In this document: positions 1-7,984 of the stretch, piece by piece | How the letters are laid out: the number at the start of each line of letters is the position of its first letter | Numbering within the stretch: position 1 is the first letter of the stretch | Assembly (NCBI RefSeq): GCF_029960665.1 | Contig: NZ_JASBRB010000001.1 | Span: 248,001 to 312,000, forward strand | DNA: 64,000 nt | Source: Pseudarthrobacter sp. AL07 | GTDB lineage: Bacteria > Actinomycetota > Actinomycetes > Actinomycetales > Micrococcaceae | Direction of reading: 5' to 3' | Notes under the pieces: generated by a model | Seen by the model: the letters and a program-made list of their open reading frames with translations, nothing else | The model's database searches: none | What the model was told of the DNA's origin: nothing | Position numbers and translations under genes: made by a program

Positions 1-556
1 CCGGAACGCCGGGTTCCAGGGCGTATACCTGCTCGACGGCGGCCTGGCAGCCTGGCGGGACGCCGGACGGCCGCTGGATGCCGGACCGGTGGACGCCGCC
101 GTCGGGCGTGTTTCCTTTGATGTTTCCCCCGCTGGAGGCTGGATGCCCAGCATCGACGCGGCCGGAGCGGCAGACTGGCCCGCAACTGGCGTCCTCCTGG
201 ATGCCCGGGCCGGCGAAAGGTACCGGGGAGAATTTGAACCCGTTGACCCCCGTGCCGGCCACATTCCGGGCGCCCGCAGCGCTCCAACAACGGAGAACGT
301 GGACGGGGCCGGCCTCTTCCTGCCGGCCGACCTGCTGCGGCGCCGGTTCGAGCACCTAGGCGTCCGCGACGGCGTCCCCGTGGCCGTGTACTGCGGCTCG
401 GGCGTGACCGCCGCCCATGAGGTGGCCGCCCTCGAAATCGCCGGATTCCAGGCCGCGCTCTATCCGGGATCCTTCTCGGAATGGTCCAACAACTCGGCCC
501 GGCCGGTGGCCACGGGAAGCGGCCCGAGCGGCCATGCGGCGGCCCGCGGGGGGTAG
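1..556 (+). CDS. Rhodanese-family sulfurtransferase, 5' end outside the window
   Basis: The reading frame is open from base 2, so the gene begins upstream of the window and only its last 184 or so residues are visible. The first visible residues look like the end of one rhodanese domain (a GGLAAW segment). A second rhodanese domain follows, with an LLDAR motif and an active-site loop that reads CGSGVTA, with the cysteine at about base 391. Two-domain enzymes of this kind are thiosulfate or 3-mercaptopyruvate sulfurtransferases that move sulfane sulfur to acceptors such as thiols or cyanide in the cytoplasm. The loop is closer to the CGSGVTA type of 3-mercaptopyruvate enzymes, but substrate cannot be settled from this. 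The stop codon overlaps the TAGCGT hexamer of the next start. Confidence 0.85.
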   Translation, partial: RNAGFQGVYLLDGGLAAWRDAGRPLDAGPVDAAVGRVSFDVSPAGGWMPSIDAAGAADWPATGVLLDARAGERYRGEFEPVDPRAGHIPGARSAPTTENVDGAGLFLPADLLRRRFEHLGVRDGVPVAVYCGSGVTAAHEVAALEIAGFQAALYPGSFSEWSNNSARPVATGSGPSGHAAARGG

Positions 557-559
557 CGT
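554..559 (+). promoter_or_regulatory. Relict leaderless-type -10 box (TAGCGT) of the decayed dehydrogenase copy
   Basis: TAGCGT lies exactly six bases before the ATG at 566. The intact dehydrogenase copy has TAACGT six bases before its own ATG at 1319. The two copies therefore share their start-site arrangement, which supports a duplication that included the promoter. Confidence 0.4.
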
Positions 560-565
560 CGAAGG

Positions 566-888
566 ATGACCCCGGGACGCCCCGTACCGCCGCCCCTTGC
601 CCACCCCGTTGTGCGAGAGCTGCCTGGACGGCCTGGGACAGTACTGCGAAAGCGGGCTGACCGGGAGCTACGGCGCCAAGGATCCACGCAACGGCGACGC
701 CATCACCCAGGGCGGCTACGGACCTTTCCCTCAGATCGACCTCATCATTGACACCGTGGCCGCGCCGCACGACCTGAATCCGATCTTCCGTACCCTGCGC
801 GTGGACGGTGCGCTGTTCCAGCTGGGCTTGCCGTCCGACGCCATGCCGTCGGTCAACCCCGGAACCCTGATCAGGCGCCGGGCCAGGG
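566..888 (+). pseudogene. Decayed copy of a zinc alcohol dehydrogenase with two internal deletions
   Basis: Three separate pieces of the protein encoded intact at 1319-2488 are recognisable here in the same order. The first 13 or so codons (MTPGRPVPPPLA) start at 566. They run, after a deletion and a frame change, into the structural-zinc region (CESCLDGLGQYC) at about 610-720. A second deletion then jumps to the IDLIIDTVAAPHDLN segment at about 738-880. Relative to the intact copy, roughly residues 14-127 and 163-270 are missing, as is everything after about residue 321. The catalytic zinc ligands and the nucleotide-binding glycine motif are lost, so no active enzyme can be made. The right end joins an unrelated ABC ATPase remnant. 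Confidence 0.85.
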
Positions 889-889
889 C

Positions 890-1225
890 AACGGGCTCCT
901 CGACATCGTGGGACTCTCATCCTGCGCGGACAAACCATCCTGCGCGGACAAACGCCCGCACCAGCTCTCCGGCGGACATCGCCAACGGGTCAACATCGCC
1001 CGCGCCCGGATGGGAGACCCCAGAATCCTGCTTGTCGACGAACCCACGGCAGCTCTGGACCACGAACGCAGCGACTCCATCGTCCGGCTGCTGCGCCGCG
1101 TCACCGACGACTTTATGGTTGCCACCGTTATGGTCACGCACAACACCGAATTCGTCCCGCTGATCGACGCCGTGGCCACCATGCGCGACGGTCACCTCAC
1201 TGCCCCCGTGCTGACGGTGGCCTGA
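890..1225 (+). pseudogene. C-terminal remnant of an ABC transporter ATPase
   Basis: The frame from about 890 encodes the ABC signature (QLSGGHRQRVNIARA), a Walker B segment (ILLVDEPTAALD) and an H-loop (VMVTHN). The Walker A half of the domain is absent and the frame starts abruptly at the junction with the dehydrogenase remnant. LolD/MacB-type export ATPases resemble this tail. A perfect 18-base tandem duplication just before the signature repeats six codons (SCADKP-type). Without Walker A the product cannot bind ATP normally. It is almost certainly non-functional, although the remaining 105 codons from the GTG at 908 are still open. Confidence 0.8.
918..953 (+). repeat. Perfect 18-base tandem duplication
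   Basis: The 18-base unit at 918-935 is repeated without change at 936-953. It keeps the reading frame of the ABC ATPase remnant and adds six residues in front of the signature motif. The identity of the two units suggests a recent slippage or duplication event in a sequence no longer under selection. Confidence 0.9.
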
Positions 1226-1306
1226 GGCTGCGCCCCGGTTCCGGGGAAAACTACTGGCCGGTATCGCTCTGAGCGGACGAATTAGATAACGGTACGGCAA
1301 CGGGCG

Positions 1307-1312
1307 TAACGT
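1307..1312 (+). promoter_or_regulatory. Candidate leaderless -10 box (TAACGT) for the alcohol dehydrogenase
   Basis: TAACGT matches TANNNT and ends six bases before the ATG at 1319. There is no purine-rich ribosome binding site between them. This spacing would place the transcript start at or next to the start codon. Confidence 0.5.
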
Positions 1313-1318
1313 CAGATT

Positions 1319-2488
1319 ATGACTCCCGGACGACCCGTACCCCCGCCCCTCGCCACGCCCCTTCCCGAGCTGGGCGACGTCCCGCTGAACGATAACGTCC
1401 AGGCTGACGGCAGCACCCTCGTTGCAGCCTACGGCGCCACAGCCCCTGACAGCGGCCTGGTTCCGCTGACCGTTGCACGCCGTGCACCCAAGGCCGACGA
1501 CGTCGAGATTTCCATCGACTTCGTCGGCCTGTGCCACTCCGATGTCCACGCCACCCGCGGTGAATGGGGCGGCGACACGTACCCGCTCGTTCCGGGCCAC
1601 GAAATCGTCGGCCGTGTCAGCCGTGTCGGCTCCGACGTCGACGACTTCGCGGTCGGTGACCGCGTCGGCGTCGGCTGCATAGTCGATTCCTGCCGCGAAT
1701 GTGAGGCCTGCCTCGACGGCCTCGAGCAGTACTGCGAAAACGGCATGATCGGCACCTACGGCGCCCAAGACCCGCGCAACGCCGACGCCGTCACCCAGGG
1801 CGGCTATTCCACCTCCATCGTGGTGGACCGCAACTATGTTCTGACCATCCCGGAGGGTCTGGACCCGGCCGCCGCGGCGCCGCTGCTCTGCGCCGGCGTG
1901 ACGTCCTACTCGCCGCTGAACCACTTTGAGGTCGAAGAGGGCGACGTCGTTGGTGTCGTTGGCCTCGGCGGACTCGGCCACCTGGCCGTCAAGATCGCCA
2001 AGGCCATGGGTGCCGAGGTGAAGGTCTTCACGACCTCGGAGAAGAAGTTCGCCGCCGCCCGTGAACTCGGGGCAGACGAGGTCATCCTCTCCAAGGACGC
2101 GGCCGCGATGGCCGCCGCGGACCGCAGCATCGATGTCATCATCGACACCGTCGCCGCCCCGCACGACCTCAACCCGTACTTCCGCACGCTCCGCCAGGAC
2201 GGCGCGCTGTTCCAGCTGGGGCTGCCCTCCGAGGCGATGCCGCCGGTCAACCCCGGTGCCCTCATCAGCCGCCGTATCGCCTACGCCGGATCGCTGATCG
2301 GCGGCATCGTCGAAACGCAGGAGATGCTCGACTTCTGCGCCGACCATGGGGTGGTGGCGGACATTGAACTGGTGCGCGCCGACCAGCTGAATGAGGCCTA
2401 CGACCGCATGGTGGCAGGGGACGTCAAGTACCGGTTTGTGCTGGACACCAGTACCCTGCAGGCTCCGGGCGAGAAAGCAGACGCATGA
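1319..2488 (+). CDS. Zinc-dependent alcohol dehydrogenase, medium-chain (CAD/AdhP-like) family
   Basis: This 389-residue cytoplasmic enzyme would interconvert alcohols and aldehydes with NAD(P). Catalytic zinc ligands are visible as the Cys of GLCHSD, the His-Glu of PGHE and a later cysteine (LLCAG). The structural zinc lobe has four cysteines in the segment SCRECEACLDGLEQYC. The cofactor-binding turn is GLGGLGHLAV. Length fits the family, with an N-terminal extension of some 40 residues before the core. The stop overlaps the ATG of the HIT gene (ATGA), so the two are probably cotranslated. A broken copy of the same gene lies directly upstream. The true substrate is unknown; cinnamyl, formaldehyde and short-chain alcohol enzymes share these motifs. 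Confidence 0.9.
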   Translation: MTPGRPVPPPLATPLPELGDVPLNDNVQADGSTLVAAYGATAPDSGLVPLTVARRAPKADDVEISIDFVGLCHSDVHATRGEWGGDTYPLVPGHEIVGRVSRVGSDVDDFAVGDRVGVGCIVDSCRECEACLDGLEQYCENGMIGTYGAQDPRNADAVTQGGYSTSIVVDRNYVLTIPEGLDPAAAAPLLCAGVTSYSPLNHFEVEEGDVVGVVGLGGLGHLAVKIAKAMGAEVKVFTTSEKKFAAARELGADEVILSKDAAAMAAADRSIDVIIDTVAAPHDLNPYFRTLRQDGALFQLGLPSEAMPPVNPGALISRRIAYAGSLIGGIVETQEMLDFCADHGVVADIELVRADQLNEAYDRMVAGDVKYRFVLDTSTLQAPGEKADA

Positions 2489-2913
2489 GCACCTTGTTCA
2501 CCAAGATCATCAATGGCGAGATCCCAGGACGCTTTGTCTGGCGGGAGGCTGACGTTGCGGCCTTCCTGACCACGGGTCCCCTGGCAGACGGACACACACT
2601 GGTGGTCCCCACCGAGGAGGTGGACCGCTGGACCGACTCGTCCCCGGAAACCCTCGCCAAGGTGATGGAAGTGGCGCGGCGGATTGGTGCCGTGCAGCTG
2701 GAAGTCTTCCCCGCCGAGCGGGCGGGGCTGATTGTGGCCGGATACGAGATCAACCACATGCACGTCCACATCTGGCCGTCCAGGAGCATGGCTGATTTCG
2801 ATTTTGCCTCGGCCGACCAGAACCCGGACCCCGCGGTGCTGGACGCGAACGCAGAAAAGCTGCGCGCCGGGCTCCGGGCCGCTGGCTACGCAGAGTTCGT
2901 TCCCGCAAGCTGA
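2485..2913 (+). CDS. HIT family nucleotide-binding protein
   Basis: The 142-residue product carries the histidine triad NHMHVHIW, with histidines at residues 91, 93 and 95, and the usual N-terminal FTKIINGEIPG segment. HIT proteins of this branch are nucleotide hydrolases or transferases acting on adenosine phosphoramidates or dinucleoside polyphosphates in the cytoplasm. The start codon overlaps the stop of the dehydrogenase gene by four bases. The gene converges on the helicase gene that follows on the other strand. The substrate is not evident from sequence. Confidence 0.9.
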   Translation: MSTLFTKIINGEIPGRFVWREADVAAFLTTGPLADGHTLVVPTEEVDRWTDSSPETLAKVMEVARRIGAVQLEVFPAERAGLIVAGYEINHMHVHIWPSRSMADFDFASADQNPDPAVLDANAEKLRAGLRAAGYAEFVPAS

Positions 2914-2954
2914 GTCTGACGCCGGCGCTGCCTTTCCGGCCTCTGCCGGTAGGC

Positions 2955-5900
2955 CTAGGCCGGCGCGAGCGCCTTGTTCAGGACAGCCCTGATCCGCTTT
3001 TCGGAGACGGAATAGGCAGTGCCGAGCTCGACGGCGAACAGGCTCACCCGCAGCTCTTCGATCATCCAGCGGACCTGGATCAGTTCGGCACCCACCCGGC
3101 GTCCCGGCAGCAAGGCCGACACAGCGTCGTCGTAATCGTCTTCCAGCCGCTGGACCGCGGCCATGCTTAGCCCATCCCGCTGGACGTTGCCGGGGAGCTT
3201 TTCGATGCGTTTCTCGATGGCGGCAAGGTATCGGGGGAGCTGGCTCAGCTGCCTGTAGCCTGTACGGGCCACAAATCCCGGGAACACGAGCTGCTCAAGC
3301 TGGCTCCTGACATCGTTCAGGGCGCTGATGAGCGCCAGGCTGGTGGTGCCCTTCAGCTGTTTCTCGATCCGCCGGGTGCTGGCCAGGATGCGCTCCACCA
3401 CGGCCGTCACACTAAAGACGGTATCGATCAGTTCCGCGCGGACCTGTTCATAGAGGGAGTCGAAGGACGCCCGGTCCCACGGAAGTTCCGCCGGGGTCAG
3501 TTTGTCCACTGCAGCAAGGGCACAATCGGCAATGAGGGCTGACACCGAACCGTGCGGATTCTGGCTGAACGTCAGCTTCTCGGTGTTGTTGAGATGCTCC
3601 AGGACGTAGCGGTCCGGTGCCGGCACCCTGAGGGCGAGCAGCCGGATCACACCGCCGCGCATTGCCTCGAGCTGCTCGGAGGAGGTCTGGAAGACGCGCA
3701 GCGCCACCGACGTTCCTTCATCCACCAACGCCGGGTAGCCGGTGACGGTGTGGCCCTTAACGGTGTTGCTGACCTGCCGCTGCAACGTGCCGAAGGCCCA
3801 TTCGGTCAAGCCGGCCTGTTCTTGGAAGCCTGTGCTTGTGCCCGCCGAATTTCCGCCTGCCGATGACGCGGGTACGTTCCCGCTGGACTTTCCCTGTGAC
3901 TTCGAATTTTCACGAGACTGCGGCGCGGTGGTTCCGGGCGTCGCCCCCAGTGATTCCGCAATGGCGCGGCGTGTTGCCGGGGCCAGCCGCTCCTGAAGGG
4001 CCGCGAGGTCCTTGCCCTCATCCAGCGCCTTGCCCTGGGTATCGACAACCTTGAAACTCACCCGCAGGTGGGACGGCACAGCGTCCCAGTTCCAGGAACC
4101 TGGGGGGATGACGTGGCCGCGGATCCGGCGCAGGGCCAGCTCCAGTGAAGCTTCCAGCTCATCATGCGCCGGATCGAAGTCAGATTCCAGGGCTGTAACG
4201 GCTTGCCGGGCCACATCCGGGGCGGGGACAAAGTTCTTGCGGACCTGCTTGGGGAGTGACTTGATCAGGGCAGCCACGAGTTCCGCGCGCTGGCCCGGGA
4301 TCAGCCAGCGGAAGGCGGCATCATCGAGCTGGTTCAGGAAGAGCACCGGGACTTCGGCCGTGACACCGTCGGACGGGTTGGGCGGTGACCCTGGCGCCAC
4401 AGGGTGGAACTCGTAGCTGAGCGGCAGATCGAAGCCCTTATGCATCAGGGTCTTCGGATAAGCGGCCTCGTCCAGGTCGTCGGCGTCGTTGAGCAGCAGT
4501 GACTTGTCGAAGTCCAGGAGGTCCGGGCTCTGCTGCCGGGCCTCCTTCCACCATTTGTCGAAGTGCCGTTCGGACACAACGTCGGGGCCGATCCTGGCGT
4601 CGTAAAACTCAAACAGCGTTTCGTCGTCCACCAGCAGGTCGCGGCGGCGCATCCTGGCCTCGAGCTCCTCGACCTCAAGGAGGAGGGCGCGGTTGCGGTG
4701 GAAGAACTTGTGGTGCGTTTTCCAGTCGCCTTCCACCAGGGCATGCCGGATGAACAGCTCGCGGGCCAACACGGGATCCACGCGGCTGTAGTTGACCCGG
4801 CGCTGCGGGATGATGGGCACGCCGTATAGGGTGACCTTCTCGTACGCCATGACCGCGCCCATTTTGGTGGACCAGTGCGGCTCGCTGTAGCTGCGCTTGA
4901 CGAGGTCCGGTGCCACCTGTTCTGCCCAGGCGGGATCGAACTTGGCTGCGACCCTGGCCCAGAGGCGGCTCGTTTCCACGAGTTCGGCAGCCATCACAAA
5001 CGTCGGGGACTTCTTGAAGAGCGAGGAGCCGGGGAAGATGGCGAAGCGGCTGCCGCGGGCGCCCGCGTACTCGCGCTTGCGCTCGTCCAGAATGCCGATG
5101 TGGCTCAACAGGCCGGACAGCAGGCTCATGTGGATGCCCTCGTGGTTGCCCACGGGATCGGCCAGGCGCTTGTTGTCCAGGCTGATCCCCAGCGGGCGGG
5201 CCATCTGGCGGAGCTGGGCGAAGAGATCCTGCCATTCCCTGACCCGAAGGTAGTTAATGAACTCGGTCCGGCACAGGCGGCGGAACTGGGTGGATGAGAG
5301 TTCCAGCTGTTTCTCCTGCAGGTAGTTCCACAGGTTCAGGAAGCCGGTGAAGTCCGAGTTTTCATCGCGGAAGCGGGCATGCTTCTCGGCGGCGAGCTGC
5401 TGCTTGTCAGTCGGGCGCTCGCGCGGGTCCTGGATGGTTAGTGCCGCGGCCAGAATCATCACCTCGCGGACGCAGCCGTGCTTGGCGGCCTCCACAATCA
5501 TCCTGCCGAGGCGGGGATCTACCGGGAGTTGGGCAAGCTGCTCTCCGACGGCGGTCAGCCCGCCGCTCTTGGCGTCACCTGGCCTGACGGCATTCAAGGC
5601 TCCGAGCTCGCGCAGGAGCGTCACGCCGTCGTTGATTGCCCGCGAGTCCGGCGGCTCCACAAACGGGAAGTTTTCCACGTCCTTGGGCCCGCGGGCCACA
5701 CCCATGGCGGTCATCTGCAGGATGACTGCCGCCAGATTGGTGCGCAGGATTTCCGGATCCGTGAACAGCGGCCGGGACTCAAAGTCCCCTTCCGAATAGA
5801 GACGGATGGCTATACCGTCCGACACCCGGCCGCACCGGCCCGAGCGCTGGTTCGCTGAAGCCTGCGACACACGCTCGATGGGCAGCCGCTGGACCTTGGT

Positions 5901-6905
5901 GCGGTGCGAGTAGCGGGAGATGCGGGCAGTGCCGGTATCGATGACGTACTTGATGCCGGGGACAGTCAGGGACGTCTCGGCCACGTTGGTGGCCAGCACA
6001 ATCCGGCGGTTGCGGCCGGGGTGGAACACCTTGTGCTGTTCCTGCAGGCTCAAGCGGGCGAACAGCGGGAGCACCTCGGTGCCGGCCAGGCGCCGGTTGG
6101 ACTGGATCCTGGCGTTCAGTGCCTCTGCTGCATCGCGGATTTCGCGCTCGCCGGAGAAAAAGATCAGGATGTCGCCCGGGGCCTCGGTGGCGAGCTCGTC
6201 CACGGCGTCGCAGACGGCGTCGAGGGGATCGCGGTCCTCTTCGAGTTCGTCGTCTGAGGCATCAGCGTCTTCGCCATCGGCGGGTCCGCCGGCTGGCTGG
6301 GACAGAGGCCTGTACCGGATCTCCACCGGGAACGTGCGCCCGGACACCTCGATGATGGGGGAGGGCTCGTCGTCGGAGCCGAAGTGCTTGGCAAAACGCT
6401 CCGGATCGATCGTGGCCGAGGTGATGATGATTTTCAGGTCCGGCCGCTGCGGCAGGATGCGCTTGAGGTAACCCAGGATGAAGTCGATGTTGAGGCTGCG
6501 CTCGTGTGCTTCATCAATGATGATGGCGTTGTATTTGCGCAGCAGCTTGTCGCGCTGGATCTCTGCGAGCAGGATGCCGTCAGTCATGACCTTGACCTTA
6601 GTGGCGCGGCTGACTTCCCCGGTGAACCGCACCTGGAACCCGACTTCCTGGCCGATCTCCACACCTAGTTCCTCGGCAATGCGCTCAGCGACCGTGCGGG
6701 CTGCTAGCCGCCGTGGCTGAGTGTGCCCGATCAGGCCGTTGTCGCCCAGGCCCAGCTCGAGGCACATCTTGGGGATCTGGGTGGTCTTGCCGGAGCCGGT
6801 CTCGCCGGCGATGATGGTCACCTGGTTCGCTGCAATGGCAGCCATCAGGTCCTCGCGGCGCTCGGAAACGGGCAGCTCAGCAGGGTAGGAGATATGAAAT
6901 GTCAT
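2955..6905 (-). CDS. hrpA: DEAH-box ATP-dependent RNA helicase HrpA
   Basis: The 1316-residue protein has Walker A GETGSGKTTQ (residues 34-43), DEAH at 131-134, the SAT motif in ITSATIDP and motif VI QRSGRCGR. The long C-terminal half of DUF3418 type is characteristic of HrpA and matches its usual length of about 1300 residues. HrpA is an RNA helicase implicated in mRNA processing and ribosome rescue in other bacteria. I start at the ATG at 6905, which gives MTFHISYPAELPVS. An upstream GTG in frame would add 18 low-complexity residues not expected in the family. A Ser/Gly/Asn-rich linker sits before the C-terminal domain. Confidence 0.95.
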   Translation of the reverse strand: MTFHISYPAELPVSERREDLMAAIAANQVTIIAGETGSGKTTQIPKMCLELGLGDNGLIGHTQPRRLAARTVAERIAEELGVEIGQEVGFQVRFTGEVSRATKVKVMTDGILLAEIQRDKLLRKYNAIIIDEAHERSLNIDFILGYLKRILPQRPDLKIIITSATIDPERFAKHFGSDDEPSPIIEVSGRTFPVEIRYRPLSQPAGGPADGEDADASDDELEEDRDPLDAVCDAVDELATEAPGDILIFFSGEREIRDAAEALNARIQSNRRLAGTEVLPLFARLSLQEQHKVFHPGRNRRIVLATNVAETSLTVPGIKYVIDTGTARISRYSHRTKVQRLPIERVSQASANQRSGRCGRVSDGIAIRLYSEGDFESRPLFTDPEILRTNLAAVILQMTAMGVARGPKDVENFPFVEPPDSRAINDGVTLLRELGALNAVRPGDAKSGGLTAVGEQLAQLPVDPRLGRMIVEAAKHGCVREVMILAAALTIQDPRERPTDKQQLAAEKHARFRDENSDFTGFLNLWNYLQEKQLELSSTQFRRLCRTEFINYLRVREWQDLFAQLRQMARPLGISLDNKRLADPVGNHEGIHMSLLSGLLSHIGILDERKREYAGARGSRFAIFPGSSLFKKSPTFVMAAELVETSRLWARVAAKFDPAWAEQVAPDLVKRSYSEPHWSTKMGAVMAYEKVTLYGVPIIPQRRVNYSRVDPVLARELFIRHALVEGDWKTHHKFFHRNRALLLEVEELEARMRRRDLLVDDETLFEFYDARIGPDVVSERHFDKWWKEARQQSPDLLDFDKSLLLNDADDLDEAAYPKTLMHKGFDLPLSYEFHPVAPGSPPNPSDGVTAEVPVLFLNQLDDAAFRWLIPGQRAELVAALIKSLPKQVRKNFVPAPDVARQAVTALESDFDPAHDELEASLELALRRIRGHVIPPGSWNWDAVPSHLRVSFKVVDTQGKALDEGKDLAALQERLAPATRRAIAESLGATPGTTAPQSRENSKSQGKSSGNVPASSAGGNSAGTSTGFQEQAGLTEWAFGTLQRQVSNTVKGHTVTGYPALVDEGTSVALRVFQTSSEQLEAMRGGVIRLLALRVPAPDRYVLEHLNNTEKLTFSQNPHGSVSALIADCALAAVDKLTPAELPWDRASFDSLYEQVRAELIDTVFSVTAVVERILASTRRIEKQLKGTTSLALISALNDVRSQLEQLVFPGFVARTGYRQLSQLPRYLAAIEKRIEKLPGNVQRDGLSMAAVQRLEDDYDDAVSALLPGRRVGAELIQVRWMIEELRVSLFAVELGTAYSVSEKRIRAVLNKALAPA

Positions 6906-7222
6906 GGCTGCAGCCAGTCTACTGGGGCCGCGCCTGTTTCCCGCTCTTGCTGCTGGCAACCCCGCCGCCGCCCCGGCCGCTGATCCCGCCTTGCCCCGGA
7001 CTAGCGGACTCCGCTCACCCAGGATATGAGGACGGGACCCGGCTCTTATGCGCCGGGTCCCGTTGTGTTAGTACTGATGGGTAAATATGGGCAGCTTAAG
7101 GCGTGCCTGCGGGTTAGGGGTTGCGCGGTGTGGAGTTGGTGCTCTGCAGGTCCAGGGCGGACCAGGCCTGGTTGGAGGTGACGGGCGGGGTATGGCCGCG
7201 GCCACCCTGTGGGTCGGCGCCG
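6906..7222. other. Intergenic region with one strong hairpin and no convincing gene
   Basis: This stretch of about 317 bases separates the helicase start from the regulator fragment. It contains the hairpin at 7032-7063. On the minus strand a short open tail ending at the stop near 7108 (SALDLQSTNSTPRNP) has protein-like composition and might be the remnant end of a lost gene, but I cannot assign it. Confidence 0.4.
7032..7063. terminator. Strong GC-rich hairpin, possible terminator
   Basis: Perfect 12-base arms at 7032-7043 and 7052-7063 enclose an 8-base loop. No clear T-run follows on either strand, so it may be a barrier or a factor-dependent terminator left over from a gene that once ended here. 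Confidence 0.55.
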
Positions 7223-7552
7223 ATGGAAGAGCTGCTGCGGTGGATGGTGCAGAACCTGGAGCAGGAGCACACAGTCGTTGAGTTGGCGTCGCGCGTGCAC
7301 ATGTCAGCCAGGACCTTCGCCCGCCGCTTCCGGTCCGAAACCGGGGCCAGGCCCGCTGCCTGGCTGAACTCGCAGCGGGTCCTCCGGGCGCAGGAGCTGT
7401 TGGAATCCACGGACCTGAGCATCGACGAAGTTGCCCGGGAATCTGGCTTTGGCCACCCCGTCCTGCTCCGGCATCACTTTGCCAAGGTGCTGGACACCAG
7501 CCCGCAGTCCTATCGCCGGGCGTTTCGGGGGCACCTGGTAACGGCAGGCTGA
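7223..7552 (+). pseudogene. Truncated GlxA/FtrA-type AraC-family regulator (DNA-binding half only)
   Basis: The visible 109 residues form a complete AraC-type double helix-turn-helix domain. It has the segment MSARTFARRFRSETG, then QRVLRAQELLE, and the second recognition region VARESGFGHPVLLRHHF. Family members of the FtrA/GlxA type carry an N-terminal DJ-1/PfpI-like domain of about 200 residues, which is missing here. The frame stays open upstream to about 7121, but the residues there do not resemble that domain. The gene is therefore probably a fragment, though a short HTH-only protein could still be made from the ATG at 7223. Confidence 0.7.
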
Positions 7553-7582
7553 CTGGAGAGGCTGCTACGCCTTGGCGGCGCC

Positions 7583-7924
7583 TTAAACCGGGGCGGGCCC
7601 TTGCGGACCAGGGTTCTCCGCCGGGCCCGGGGTGTCCTCGGAAGCTGCCCGGGTGCTGTCCACCAGCACACGCCATGGTCCTGTGACAGCCTGCTCGGGC
7701 AGCGCCGCGCGGCGCTGGCCGGCCCGGATCGAATAGATGAATCGGTCTGGTTGGTTGCCGTGCACCTCGGCGGCCGCGGCCCTGACGGTCTTGGGTACCG
7801 CATCCCAAGGGCATGCTTCCACAATTGGTTGCCACTGACTTTTGGCGCTATCTGTCTGGGCGTGCACTGTCCATACTCGGGACACGGCCGCGATGCCGCC
7901 ACTGCGCTCCACACTGATCTTCAT
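7583..7924 (-). CDS. Emfourin-type inhibitor of protealysin-like protease
   Basis: The 113-residue product begins MKISVERSGGIAAVSR and contains FIYSIRAGQRR and PEQAVTGPWR, which I recognise as the pattern of emfourin, the proteinaceous inhibitor encoded beside protealysin genes. The start at 7924 fits the family start and has GAGG a few bases upstream. A longer frame upstream would add 20 unlikely residues. The gene lies about 60 bases downstream of the M4 protease on the same strand, as in protealysin-emfourin operons. The inferred role is cytoplasmic control of the protease. The last 25 residues are Pro/Ala/Gly-rich and probably disordered. Confidence 0.75.
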   Translation of the reverse strand: MKISVERSGGIAAVSRVWTVHAQTDSAKSQWQPIVEACPWDAVPKTVRAAAAEVHGNQPDRFIYSIRAGQRRAALPEQAVTGPWRVLVDSTRAASEDTPGPAENPGPQGPAPV

Positions 7925-7984
7925 GGCCTCGGTCCTGGGCTTTCCTGCAGCCTGGCCGCTGGCTCGCGGCGGGCAGGCGTTCAA

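Noticed and set aside
917-2347. A 476-codon open frame on the minus strand
   Set aside because: It runs antisense to the alcohol dehydrogenase, and its Gly/Asp/Val-rich composition is the expected mirror of a high-GC gene.
7068-7835. A 255-codon minus-strand open frame
   Set aside because: It overlaps the AraC-type domain and the inhibitor gene, and its Pro/Arg-rich sequence has no domain. Only a short tail near 7110-7220 looks protein-like.
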